Of a stretch of DNA of 64,000 nucleotides, positions 36,450-48,319 are shown piece by piece. Source of the DNA: Pomphorhynchus laevis. Its lineage: Eukaryota; Acanthocephala; Palaeacanthocephala; Echinorhynchida; Pomphorhynchidae. Made by a program: the position numbers and the translations under genes. The first letter of the stretch is position 1. Every line of letters starts with the position of its first letter. The stretch lies in the NCBI GenBank assembly GCA_012934845.2, contig WNNJ02000425.1, positions 24,580 through 88,579 on the forward strand. The letters are read 5' to 3'. Under the pieces are notes generated by a model, which worked only from the letters and a program-made list of their open reading frames with translations, was not told the origin of the DNA and searched no databases.

Positions 36450-36576
36450 GGCATTCGTCATTATTTCGCGTCTGGCTTACATGTTTTACATTAAATATAA
36501 TTAAAATATTAATTTCCCATTAAAAAATATATGTAGCTGCGCGAATTGAATAGTTATTAGTATTTGCTTCAACGCT

Positions 36577-37505
36577 GCTTGCTTCAGCAGCGGGAAAATC
36601 CAGAGAATTTTCAATCTCAGTCGGTGTGCACCAAGGATCTGCACTCTCCCCATTACTATTCATCATAGTTATGGACGTGATTACGAAAGACCTTCTAAGA
36701 CAAGCACCATGGACCATCCTGTATGCCGACGATGTTATGCTGGTATCTAAAGACAAACATGACCTCGAGCAACAAGTTCAGCAATGGCACGATCGCCTGG
36801 CACAGTTTGGGTTGAAACTGAACACAGCCAAAACAGAGTACATGACGACGAACCAGAACGAAGATGTAAGCATATCAGTTAATGGCGTGCTTCTGCCAAA
36901 GACAACTGCGTTCAAATATCTGGGATCAGTCATCTCCAGCACAGGAGGAGTGGCAAAAGACGTCACCACTCGCATCAACGCAAGCTGGACAAAATGGAGA
37001 GCAGCCACTGGAGTTTTGTGCGACAAACGCATGCCAGACAAACTCAAATCGAAGTTCTACAGAAGCGTAATACGGCCTGTAGCAATGTACGGTGCTGAGT
37101 GCTGGGCAATGACAGCAGAAGCAGAACGTAAGCTTGGATGCATGGAAACCAAAATGCTAAGGTGGATCGCAGGAAAGACTCGCCTAGATCATGTCCGTAA
37201 CGAAGACATCCGCAAGCGATTTGGCGTAGCACCCATAGCAGACAAACTGAGAGAATCAAGGCTGCGATGGTATGGACATGTAATGAGGGCAGACGTGAAC
37301 ACATTAGCGCAGGCACCATTTCAAATCGAGGTCGACGGAAAGAGACCAATAGGAAGACCACAGAAAAGATGGATGGATACCCTTCTTAAGGACATGAAAA
37401 TGGTCGGACTCACGCCCAAAGACGCAGCAAAGAAGGCATTTTGGCGTCAACGATCGTGGCAAGCGGACCCCGTCATACGGGATAAACGCTAAAAAGAAGA
37501 AGAAG
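36577..37505 (+). mobile_element. 5'-truncated RTE-type LINE with 15-bp target-site duplication
   Basis: ATTTGCTTCAACGCT at 36562-36576 recurs at 37506-37520 and exactly flanks the element. The insert begins inside the RT coding region and ends, just after the stop codon, in an AAAAAGAAGAAGAAG tail. RTE LINEs are known for very short 3' ends and simple-repeat tails. A perfect duplication and an open frame mark a recent insertion. It landed 70 bp from the R-D insertion. Confidence 0.95.
36578..37492 (+). pseudogene. RTE reverse transcriptase, C-terminal portion
   Basis: Open from the insertion edge to the stop, with no internal stop. Motif B GVHQGSALSPLLF (36623), catalytic TILYADDVML (motif C), LKLNTAKTEY (motif D), KYLGSVIS, MYGAECWAM, and the end block RNEDIRKRFGVAP with LRWYGHVMRA and GRPQKRWMD. 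These are the palm end, thumb and C-terminal domain of RTE polymerases. The endonuclease and RT motifs 0-A are absent through 5' truncation, so the copy is dead on arrival, though the remaining frame looks undamaged. Confidence 0.9.
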
Positions 37506-37866
37506 ATTTGCTTCAACGCTAAATAGCTAACGTTTGTGCTAGCTAAGCGAAATTTTTAACATCTTAATTTCAATAGTAAGACAGCTTTATATGGCCTACA
37601 TACTATTAGATTAGCTATTGCGCATATAAATGTCAACGGTCGACATATGTGAAATGAAAATGCAATATTTATATAGAAAAAACAAATATTACATATAAAT
37701 AAAACAATCTACTGAAACTATAGTAAAATTTACAGTAACAAATAAACAAACCTGAAAATTAAATTGTAAATAAAATACAAATTGAACCGTAGTAATCGAA
37801 TTTGTACGACCCAAAAAATATTTAGCAAATATCGGTTATCTGTTAATAAAGATTGGAGTTGATTTT

Positions 37867-38197
37867 AAGTTGATATACCTGTGCAGTCATTGTTACTATT
37901 GAAATTTTGATAACTATTTTTATTCTGCACGCTACTTTGATCATATTATATACGCCAACTTCAGTACTCTACATTTCATTATTGGTTGACCTCATTAGCT
38001 ATTGATCCAATACCTTCGTCTGTTTTATTGGCATTTAGATTTAATGAAAGACTTTCGTCTTACATTTTGAAAAATTGATTGAAATCATTTCTGATTTCAA
38101 ATTAAATATGCGTTGGTAGGGGAAGGTGTTACCTTCAATTAGTCATCAAAATTTCAATAGTAACAATGACTGCACAGGCATATCAACTTAAAATTAG
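37867..38197. repeat. Foldback element with about 49-bp inverted ends
   Basis: The left arm (37867-37915, containing GTGCAGTCATTGTTACTATT) pairs with the right arm (about 38149-38197, AATAGTAACAATGACTGCAC) with two mismatches. The interior (37905-38095) is a reverse-complement relative of 41820-42052 on the far side of the F2 element. A GACCTCATTAGCTATTGATC block corresponds to the CTGATGAGGTC core region of that relative. Confidence 0.85.
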
Positions 38198-38369
38198 GAT
38201 CAAACTATAGATGACTAGTTTGAAAATTGCAATTAATTGCAAAAATACGTAGGTTTTCAACGCAGATTTGATTTAAAATCAGAAGTGATTTCAATAATAT
38301 TAAAATTACTATATTAAATTATTTAGTTCTAAAATAAATACAGTTCATTAGATACAGTTCATTTTTGAG

Positions 38370-41300
38370 TCCGCAAAAAACAAGCCGTTTCCTCGTTGCA
38401 CCACTGCGCTAATTCGCTGCATGAGTAAACTCATTGCCCGTTTATCTCTGGTCGACCAAACTAATTTTTCCCAGAAGCTGCAAAAAAGCCGCTGCGCTGA
38501 TGCCTACTGCTTCCATGGTTTGGATGCCGATAGGAAAAATCTTGTACTGCCACTCATCTAAGCCGCTATATTTGGTACGTTTCACAAGTTCAGCATGATC
38601 AGAAACGGAACTTCAGAATGTACTGTGCGCTATGTGACTGACTACGAGAATGTTTGGACATGTAAAGTCTCAAGCAAGCACTCGCTTCGCCTCCCACCGC
38701 AGTAGCGAAGCCCCGCCGGCCGCTTGCCGTAGTCTCTAGTCAAACCGACAGGTTCCAGTCTGGATGGAATTCCTGCGGAGGCTCGGGGCATTCTCACAAT
38801 TTTATTGACCGCTGAATGGCGTACATTTCTGCCTTTTGTTTTGTTGCAGTCTAGCGCATGGCGCTGTTTTTATGGACAACTTCTAAGCATACACATCCAT
38901 GTGGTTTAGCACACTGAACGTGAAGTCTGAGTGCGGCTGCGCTGTACAATGATTGTTCATCAAGCCGGGTGCCAACGGAAGCTATTGGTAATGTTTCGAG
39001 AAAAGCCCCAGACTATTTTGAAGCGGTAGCAATGAGGCGAGCACGATATTCTGGACTAGTTGCTTTGTCGACAAGCTTTTGATGACACGCATTATAATAG
39101 TCTCCCATCCATCGTTTTTGAAGGATTGGTTCCGATGGGATGGTTGCCTGAAATTCAGCGTGCCATTGGCCTGTAGTTTTTTCAAAGTCTAAGTCTGGAA
39201 GAGTGGATGGAGTGACGGGCAGTTTTCTAGCAGTATCTTGGTTAGCTCTCTTGTTAAGCATACTGAAGATCCGAACGCAGGTATTGCGACTTTTAGCGCT
39301 TGTTGGACATGAAGACCTCCAAGTCTGATAGGTAAGGTAATCTGCTGCCACGCATCATCAGGAAGCAGCACATCAGCACCATGCTCAGTATACGGCGAAC
39401 TTCTGCGTCGGATGAGTGTAGTTCCTTGCTCCCTAAGCAGGGGGAACATCGAAGGAAGAAATCTATCTTCGAAAGGCAGAGCGAGCTTCGCAGAAGTATG
39501 AAAGCGTCATGACTATTTAAATCGAGAAGTCTTTTTCCTGCGTTATGAAGCTCGTTTACGGCTTTACATAGGGCTCATCAATATTAGCTTGGCCTCATAG
39601 AGGAGCTCCTAATATAGTAGCGTCTTGGGGTGAAACTGTCTGGCACCCAGTTAGTTGACATATGATGTCTCGGCTGATATCTGGGTTGTCTGTGATTACC
39701 TCACACTTTTCGGAATTTAGCCTGAATCAGATTTCAAACCCCGCTGCCTGAATTGTTCGGATGTCTTAGAGGATGGTGGCTGCAGTACCGCCCAGAACGC
39801 AGTCATCCAAGTATCAAATATTGAGGCAAGACTCCAGACTGTGTGCTAGAGCGTTAACTGTAAGGCAGGAAAGCACTGGGCCCAGTGGATCACCCTGTTC
39901 AATGCCTTCGCAGGATATAATGTGCTCAGTACCAAATATAAGAATACGCGGGAAGGCGTATCATAGGTTAACGAATGTTAGGATCTGGAGAACATGGAGC
40001 GCGACGTCCAGCAAGACTGTGTCTCTGCTTACGCGATTGAAGACATTACAAAAATCCAGTTAAACCATTGTTTGGTTCCGTTTTTGCGATGCCGCGCAGA
40101 AACGTACGAGAGACATGTACTGCTTTCCAGTTCAATTAGGCGTACACCGACGCCTAACTGAACTGGAAAAAAGTTGATCGACAAGCAACTCGGTAGCGAG
40201 CTGGCTTGCGAGCTTGGCAGCTATGAGACGAATTGTAAATTTCACTGCAATCGGTCGAATGTCACCGTCTATTTTGAGAAGGCGAGTAGTCTGCCTCCAC
40301 AAAGAATTTTGGCAACATTTTCCGGCAACATCCTGCTCAGGATAGTCGAAATCAAGTTCGCCAATGCCTTGGAAAAATGAATAGCAGGCGAACCGCAGAA
40401 TGCCTCAGCAGGTTCCGTAGGTTCATAGGACTCATGCCATCCGGGATTGATGCTGGAGACGACGGGAAGGACTGTAGTGTTGATGTTAGGGACGCAGCAG
40501 TAACAACCATTCCGCACTTGGTTCCTAGATTAGAAGTCCGCATATATGTTGTAGGACTTCGAGGAGGATGCTTCGCCCTCAGTGCAGATGAACCGATTTC
40601 GTCATTTTTCAGCAGTGTATCGTCATTGCATACCATTCGTACTGCTCCGCGAATGTCACCGTCTTAACTTTTTCAGATACCTGTTGACGTAGCACGTAGC
40701 TGATCTTCGGAAGTTTTATCAGAATAACCGCGGCTTTGTTGTTGATTATTCTTCTGATCTTCACTTGAAAGCTGATATCTGGCACAAGCGTCGCGAATCT
40801 GTCATTCAACAGATCCAATTGACGGAGAGTTATGAATCTTCTTTGGCACACGAAGAGCGGTTTTTGGAAAGCAAAGTAGAGTCCACCACTCATCCGTCGG
40901 CAGCGCTCCAACTGCACTCATTAACTCAGAGAGCTTCGCAGCTACAGCTGGCCTGGTCCCTCGTAGAATACGTCTTACTACACACAATCGGTCCGCCAGA
41001 AACGTCGTGCACATTGATTTCTCAGATCTATAGTTGGTGCTGCTTACAACCATGTCGGAAAGATCAATAACAATCTCTTGGTCGGAATCAAATGAGGGCG
41101 GTAGTCCTGAGCCTGGGCAACCGGGAATGAAGCCGTGTTTGCGGATTAGTCATGTTACGTTCAAAGCGATGCGCCGAAGACATACAGAGCACTGGAAAAG
41201 TATGTGCTTGCAGCTACTTGCAACGGTTGCGCGATCACAAATTGCAGCTGCTAGACAGTCGTGAGTTGCATCAACAGCTTGATCGTTTATTATAGCAGCT

Positions 41301-41580
41301 GGGAGATCGTTGGTTGCGGCGGCGAGACGGTCGTGAGTAGCATCGGAAACTCGGTCGTTTATTGATCAGCTATGAGGTCGTTAGTTGAAGCGTCAATTCG
41401 ATCGTTTATTGCAGCGGCAGCTCCGGCGTTCACTGTAGCGGCTGGGCGGTCGTTAGTTGCAGCGGCTGTTTGATCAATGTTTGCAGCGACAACTCGGTTG
41501 TTCATTGCAGAGGCTGCGACGACGTTAGTTACAGCGGCTGTACGGTAGTTTATTGCAGCGGCAGTTCGATCGTTTATTTA
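38370..41580 (-). mobile_element. F2 retroelement, nearly full span, decayed
   Basis: Minus-strand order: Ala-rich 8-residue repeats (41580-41360); a zinc-finger-like start (FQCSVCLRRIALN, LIRKHG) near 41220-41140; linker EWWTLLCFPKTAL near 40900; GDIRGAVRMVCNDDTL near 40660. RT follows, with a motif-B-like EQGDPLGP near 39890 and catalytic YLDDCVLGG at 39813-39787. Then LPIRLGGLHVQQAL near 39340, a Cys/His region (PHGCVC) near 38890 and a C-terminal GIQTMEAVGISAAAFLQ near 38530-38470. The endonuclease centre is largely missing. YLDD with xLGG after it, rather than YADD, marks the family. Frames shift many times. Clade unknown; the RT-nuclease plan suggests an RLE-type non-LTR element. Confidence 0.7.
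41270..41580 (-). repeat. 24-bp degenerate repeats encoding an 8-residue Ala/Asn unit
   Basis: Minus strand reads about nine units of the form AAAINDRT: AAAINYRT, AAVTNVVA, ASAMNNRV, VAANIDQT, AAATNDRP and so on, ending in a stop at 41359-41361. The nucleotide pattern GCCGCTGCAATAAACGATCG is still traceable beyond the stop to about 41270. It is GC-richer than its surroundings. It sits where the N-terminus of F2 would begin, so it may be the element's own N-terminal domain. Confidence 0.8.
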
Positions 41581-41819
41581 GGCTCGATCGCTATAAACTA
41601 TATAATGGTTTATAATATTGAAAGGTCGAATATTACAAGTAAAACGGGAATTAGTGGTTTTTAAAAGCAATCAGAAAAATTTGTGTCCAAGTCATAAAAG
41701 TGAATTCAATAAGGTCATATTACTCTCTGTTTCTATTGTAAGTATTTAATATCACCAAGACAATTTTTTAACGTTAGTAAGTAGTTATAGCAAAATAATT
41801 TTTTAACCAGTAATGATTT

Positions 41820-42052
41820 CAATTAAATTTTCAAAATGTAAGACGAAAGTCTTTCATTTAATCTAAATGCCAATAAAACAGACGAGTCGAGTGGTCGTCA
41901 GACAACATAAAAAGAGTCGAAACGTGAAACGTAGGTATTAGATCAGTAGCTGATGAGGTCCATATATACTGAAATGTAGCGTACTGATGTTGGCGTATAG
42001 ATATGATCAAAGTAGCGTGCAGAATAAAAATAGTCATCAAAATTTCAATTTG
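41820..42052. repeat. R-F repeat, inverted relative of the 37.9-kb foldback
   Basis: AATGTAAGACGAAAGTCTTT and the following ATCTAAATGCCAATAAAACA match 38090-38020 in reverse, and GATCAAAGTAGCGTGCAGAA matches 37940-37915 in reverse. Its centre, absent from the other copy, reads GTCGAAACGTGAAACGTAGG and then CAGTAGCTGATGAGGTCC: the permuted core order, with a possible ACGT/ACGT stem after GAA. Confidence 0.8.
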
Positions 42053-42055
42053 GAT

Positions 42056-42807
42056 TTAATGTTTGTGCTTTGATTCTATATGCAATGTTCAGTTTTAATA
42101 ATCTACAGTTAGTCTTTACAGTTTGATTTCGTGAATTTGTACTCTGAGAAGAGGACTTAAGCTGCGGACAAAATCAATTTTTCAGGGCTCATATTGCTTG
42201 AGATTGCAGCTGTGATAATTGAAAATTTGTAACGCAAATTTATTAAATTCGTATCAATATTTAAGTAGGCACGAACACTATTCCCCCAATAGCTTTTAGA
42301 ATTTTTTGCTCAAATAACAAAAGCTGATATCTTTAATCAGTTTGTAAATAATTAGAAGAGATTATTTCTATATTTACTCAGACATCAAAACCATAAAATA
42401 CTTCTTTATTGCCTTGAATGTTTATTTCTGAAGATTGCGTTAGTTGTTTCTCTGAAATATCGTTATCGTGAAAAACTTTAATTTGTCTACATAAATATAA
42501 ACAGATAACTTATTGTTTCTTTTATAAAAAATAAATATAAGATTTAGCAGATAAGGCAGTGTATTTTAATATAAGTTAAATCATTCTTTATAGTGGTATA
42601 CTGATCGCACCCAAATTTGCTTATATAATTCCATAGAATACAATGTGTTGTAATTTATTTTCGTTATAAATCAAATCATCGTTTTTATTTTTGACTTAAA
42701 GAGCAATTTTAATTAAATTACTAAATTTTATAAATGAAAAACATGCTTTGTAAATTCAAAATTACTAGATAATAATGAATAACGTTACAATGAATTTAAA
42801 AACTTGT
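42056..42807. other. AT-rich stretch, no gene recognised
   Basis: No supported gene or repeat. Confidence 0.4.
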
Positions 42808-44870
42808 TTAGCCATATTCATACAAATGACTTGTAACAAAAGCGTACCGCTGTGGGATCTCGCCGTTGCGCACATGGTCGAGGCGAGTGACTTCACTTGT
42901 ACATCTCAGCATCTTAGTCTCCATGGCAGCGATGCGATTTTCGGCGCTCTTTGTAATTGGCCAGCACATGGCATTATACAAAGCAGCAGGACGAATCACT
43001 TTCCGATATATTTTGGATTTGATGCCATCCTTCATACATCGATCGCACATACGCCCCGTCGTCGCACGCCACTTAGTCCATGCAGCATTGATCCTCGCAT
43101 TCACCTCAGCCCTAAGGTCACCGTCAGCCGAGAGTATCGATCCGAGATATTTGAAGCTTTCGGTCCGAATCAGGTTCATTCCATCTAGACTAATTATGCC
43201 AGTTTAATTCGGATCAGTCTTCAGATACTCAATCTTTCGGTTGTTCAAACGTAGGCCGTCCTGTGCTAATCGGCCACTCCAAAACTGGACTTGATTTTCG
43301 AGATACGTCTTGTCGTTTGATGCCAAAAAACGTCATCAACGTATAATATGGTGTATGGTGCCTGACATGTTATCCCACTAGTTATTGAATAAATTGCGAG
43401 AATGAACAGAATTGGGGAGAGGGCGCTTCCTTGATGAACTCCGACGAATACTCGAAACGGCATGGATACTCGAAACGGCCCGGGGCTTCGTACTCTACTC
43501 TTCGAGTCTTGAAGCTGAATACATCAAACTAGTCTTTCTGAGACATGATGCAGATGCAAGGCATGCCAAATCAGTTCATGCGGAACACGGTCGAATGCCT
43601 TTTCCAAATCGAGAAATGCAACATGAAGGAGTTTGCCTTTTTCTCGATTCTTTTCGAGTAGAAGCCGGCTGCGTGCATGGTGTCAGTGGTTTCGCATTTT
43701 TTGACGAAATCGACCTGGTTAATGCTACTTTTCGCGACACTAAGTATCCGTCTGCCAAGTATACGCTCGAAGATCTTTAAGGTGGGAGGCAGTAGTCTGA
43801 TCCGGCGATAATTGCAACAATCGGCTAGGCTATCCTTTTCCAGATTGGTATTGTTATACTATTCTCTAGTCGTTCGATATCTTTTACTTTTCGATTAGTT
43901 TATCGAAGAAATTTGTAATCCAGGGAACATGATTTCAACATCTAGCCTTCCATATCTCGGATGAAATGTCATCTGGACCTACTGCTTTCCCTGTCTTCAT
44001 CTGTCTTATTGCTTCTTCGACTTCTTCTGTAACGATAGGGCGTATGGAACCGAGTACTGCTGGAGCTTGTTAGGTCGGTGGGTGCGGGAACTCTCCAGTA
44101 GAAATTTCTTCGAGATATTCTAGACACCGTTCCAAAACTGCTGGCCGGCTTACGATCATATTGCCGTTTTTATCATTGACACAACAGAACCTTTCGATAT
44201 CCTTGGTTTGCTGGTGTCTCCGTTTTAAAAGTCGAAAGAGGTCTCGTTCTTCATCTCTGGTATCCAGCATTTTGTTTACCTCCCCATAGTGGATAGCTAG
44301 GATAACAGCGACAGCGTTCTTAGCGTTTTGCTTGACATCGAGATACTTTTGCCAAGCATTCGGAGATTTGTCGTCAAGGAACTGGTGATACAATCTTTTC
44401 TGCTCACGTACCTTCATTTTCACTTCGTCGGTCCAAAGCCAAGTATCTCGGTTGATGTAATGTTTCCCAGGCTTAGTGATCCCCATTATCTTACGGGCAG
44501 CATTGTGAATCATAAGCTTTGTTTTGTTCCACACATCCTCCACTCTGTTCAAGTCCGGCAATTGCAGTTGCGCTACCATCTCAGCCTCCTTATCATGTAA
44601 GCGCCACCACTTGATGCGAGCCGGGCCGCTACGTTTTTTATTGTGTTGTTTGGGTGGCTTTATCTTAAAAACTGCGACTACGGGTCGAAGCTGCTTGGCA
44701 ATGGTCTCATTTAGTATGACTTTTACGTCGGTCACAGAAAACATATGCCCACGTCGCACTGGTATGAAGTCGATCGGTGATTTATTTTCACCGCTGTAAT
44801 ACGTTCGGAGCTGAGATAAACGCTTAATAAACCAGGTGCTCGTGATGATCAAATCCTGAGAATCAGAAAA
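42808..44870 (-). mobile_element. RTE-type LINE, truncated at both ends
   Basis: Minus strand, from the 5' side: end of the APE endonuclease (TYYSGENKSPIDFIPVRR, the QIDY-like motif) near 44805-44755 in an open frame to 44070. Linker IKWWRLHDKEAEMV; RT start VEEAIRQMKTGKAVGPDDIS near 44010-43960. Motif A FLDLEKAFDRVPHELIWHAL near 43645-43585; motif B start at about 43440; motif C YTILYVDDVFW near 43350, with Val for the usual Ala; then KYLGSILSADG and WTKWRATTGRMCD to about 42830. It is related to the young copy at 36577 but older, with several frame changes. Both its 5' and 3' ends are missing. Confidence 0.9.
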
Positions 44871-45299
44871 TTCAATAAATTTCGGAGTCTACGTATTTAG
44901 TATAATTAAAACAAAAAAAAACAATTAAATAAATTAAATTCGATCAAATTAAATCAAATCAAATTAGATCAAATTCAAACAATTTAATAAAACAATTTTC
45001 TTGATATCATCAAATTAAAACAAAGGATTTCAGGAGGATTTCAGAAGAATTTCAGGAGGATTTCAGAAGAATTTCAGGAGGATTTCAGAAGAACAATTTC
45101 AGAAGTTTAATAATTCTTGATTACTAACTACTTACAGATTCACAGAAATCTTAAAAAAATAAATAATACTAACTACTTACAATCGGAAAAACGAATTTAA
45201 AGTCGCAAGTAAAAACGGACTAATCATGTAGAAGAATCAGAATTTCTCCTATATGTCATCTCACTTTTCGTTTAACAGTTTCCGGACTGCTATATAAAC
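44871..45299. other. AT-rich spacer with 22-bp tandem repeat
   Basis: GAGTCTACGTATTTAGTAT at 44885 resembles a lone PLE tail terminus. ATCAAATTAAATCAAATC-type runs follow. At about 45024-45098 a 22-bp unit (AGGATTTCAGAAGAATTTC plus AGG) repeats about 3.3 times. No gene. Confidence 0.6.
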
Positions 45300-48125
45300 A
45301 CGGCACACAACGGAACTGTGTCAGGACAGGTGCCCATTTACTCGGATTTTGTCACCTCGACATGCAAGTTACAAACAGCCATCCAGATTTCAACGATATA
45401 TTTTCAGTTAATGTCACATTTAACGATAGGATATCACCAGTTTTTAAGTCCCTCTGTCCAGTCATATCAAGAATTCCCAATGGTCACGAAACACAGTAGC
45501 AACCACACCTGGCTCTATACTTCACGCAATCAACACAGATTTTATAAACGAGTCGAATTGGGCCACCCTGTTCTTTTTTGCCAAATCGTGTCTGAATGTC
45601 ACCACACGAAGGTCGGACTGTGACGACGGATCCAGCCTGACCACAAAAATTAAAAAGGCATATTTGTCATTTGACACATCTTCTCTATCGCTACCCGCCG
45701 AAACACAGCCACGGCAAAAATATGAAAGTCGCATGTTGACGGTTGATTCCACCACCAAATCCGCAGAAGATTACGCTTGCATCATAACTAGGGAACTAAG
45801 AGACTGTTACGTATGAGCAGCAATCCGCATAGCCTCAAATGACGAGAAATTAGATCCATGAAAAATTAGATCCATGGAAATGCATATAAAGCACCCAATC
45901 CGGGGCGAACCCGAAATTAACGAGCAAAGCCCATCTGACCCTCTGCCACGTTAATAACGTCCAAGGAAGACGTATTCGCGGCAATACAATCGTTCTCCAA
46001 GGGCACCGCCGGAAGCTTCGAGGGACTGCGAACTCGTCACATACAAGACTTGATCGGACTATACGATTCAAACAAAGAAAGTTACCTCGTTGGCCAGCTC
46101 ACAGAATTTGTCACCGCTGTCTTAAACGGTAACGTACCTGAGGCGATAAAACCCATTTTCTTCGGAGCAAAACTCATTAGCTTCAACAAAAAAGACGGCG
46201 GTCTCCGCCTCTTCGCTATCGGTAATACGCTGCGCCATCTGGTGGCAAGGACGGCATCACTACTTATACGAGAAGACGCTTCTGCCATGCTTCTCCCTCA
46301 TCAAGTGGGAGTACGTTTCTGGTGCGAAGCAGCAGTAGAAAGACTGAAAGACTCGAAGAATTCCGGTTATGGCCAACTTAAAATAGACTTTTCCAACGCC
46401 TTCAATCAAACAGCCGTGCAAAAATTATATGCGAAGTTAACCGATACATCTCAGCTCTTACACGTTTCGTGAACAGCTGCTACGTTTGTAAAAGTTATTT
46501 TGTACTACGGCAACAATATGATACTCTCACAAGAAGGCGTTTAATAAGGTGACACTCTGGCCCGTTGTTATTTTACCTAGCTCTCAATCCTGTAATAAAA
46601 CAGCTCAGTACTTGCTTAAACGCCTGGTATCTGGACGATGGGGCAGTCGGCGGTTGGCCAGAAGATGTCATTCACGATGCCGAAATTATATCAGTTCAAG
46701 GCCCAAAGTACGGCCTGTTTGTTAATAATTCAAAATGCGAACTGATCTCTGAAACACCAAACGTGTTTGAAAACGTTTTTGACGTTCTCCCTGGGATCAA
46801 AACTATACCGCCATCTGAAGCCACCCATCTAGATGTCGCTGTAGGAACTTCTGAGAGCATAGACGACTCTTTCCGCCCCAAAGTATCAACACTGAGATAG
46901 ACGTGCAGCCGTCTGACTCACGTTAATGCACATGTCGCATACTTTTTGTTAAAAAATTACCTAAGCACACCAAAGCTCTTCTTCCTACTGAGGTGTAGTC
47001 CCTGTGCTAATAGCATCGTTATGTCAGAATACGACACTGTTCTTAAACAGAAATTAGAAAGAATAATGAATATCTCTCCTTCTCAATCAAGCTGGGAACA
47101 AGCCAATCTTCCAATCGACCACGACGGCCTGGGGATTTATAGTGCGTCTATCTTGGCAATTTCCGCGTACTTGGCGTCTTACTCGGCATGTATTCCAGTC
47201 ACGTTATGCATGTTGCCACCGCCCTTCCAATGACATCTAACAGTCGGAACCGACGAGTTTTATCAGCATGCCAACCTGTGGATCTCTTCAGGCGATCGTT
47301 GTCCCCTAACATCGAGTCATAGTTCACCAGGAGATCAGACAATAATAAGTGATGCCACAGCTTCTAAACCAATCCCAGATCGACATTCCACGCAAAACGA
47401 TAGGCACCCGCAAATAGCGCTGCTTCCTCGGCCAACCTGAAAACAAGACTTTGGAGTCTACGGAACTTGCCCGTCTAACTAGTGTTTCATCAGCCGCTGC
47501 AGGAGCGTTTCGCAAGCATTTCCATTATCGGCTGTAGGGATACTATTGCCAGACGAAACGTTATGTATAGCTATCGCGTTACGTCTCGGCGCTATGGTCT
47601 GCTTGCCACACTTGTGCATATGTTGTCAAAAGTTGAGAGGCAGGGCACACATGGCTTAAGCGGCCCCTGATCAGCTGGCCGTTTTGCTCGACACAGTATA
47701 GTCAACAAGATCATCGCAGACGCACTAAGGAAATCCCACATTCCTAGCCATCTCGAACCGATTGGTCTAACAATATCTTACGGTAAACGCCCGGATGGCG
47801 TGACAATGATTCCATGGCACAGAGGCAAACCCATGTGTTTGGACTTCGCATGCGTCGACCCCTTATCTACCAGCTATTTAGCCTCAGTAATAGTGGGATC
47901 CAGCGTTGTAGCATACCAGGCCGAAGACAGGAAAAGGGCCATAACGTATCAGCGTTCTTCTCAATGCTTGGAAAATTACTGCGCCGTCACTGCGACGATG
48001 CTCAAGTCGGTTTGTATCTGATCTAGCACATAAGCCAGGCAATACAGATCGGAAATAATGATTCAGTGCTCGGAAATTTAAGTAGTTCCATGCATTGTGG
48101 AAGATATAAAATAAATTTTTAGAAA
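45300..48125 (+). mobile_element. F2 retroelement, copy with RT and endonuclease regions
   Basis: Plus-strand order: WATLFFFAKSCL near 45560 and DVFAAIQSFSKGTAG near 45975-46015 (linker). RT follows: FFGAKLISFNKKDGGLR, then FAIGNTLRHLVA (46160-46247); motif A KIDFSNAFN (46382-46408); motif C YLDDGAVGG (46628-46655); then WEQANLPIDHDGLGI near 47090-47140. The endonuclease segment GKRPDGVTMIPWHRGKP and LDFACVD lie near 47781-47855, with AEDRKRA behind; the terminus extends to about 48120. The RPDG, LDF and Lys pattern suits a PD-(D/E)XK fold. This is the best F2 copy, with long open pieces, but it is split over several frames. Confidence 0.75.
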
Positions 48126-48319
48126 ACATCACGTTTTTAGTTTACCGATTGTATTGCTAAGCAAAAAAATGCATTTATTTCGATAAAAATTATACCGAAA
48201 ATATGAAAAAATTAATTAAAGAAAATAAATTATATTTTTTATTTTATGAAAACATCAGTTTTACAATGAAAGGGTTCCTCTCAAAAGGAGACTATATATC
48301 AACAAAAACGTTGTTATGT

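Larger units (their letters stand above)
36118..36490. mobile_element. R-D element, palindromic insertion with 14-bp target-site duplication
   Basis: TTAAATATAATTAA occurs at 36104-36117 and 36491-36504, exactly flanking the insert. The left part (36118-36338) is a monomer also found at 56237-56451. The right part (about 36384-36490) is an inverted copy of the monomer start. A perfect 30-bp palindrome at 36369-36398 marks the junction. Each part holds a hammerhead-like core. A 14-bp duplication plus an inverted end resembles LINE-driven insertion with twin priming, so a small RNA was probably copied by another element's RT. No protein is encoded. Confidence 0.85.
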
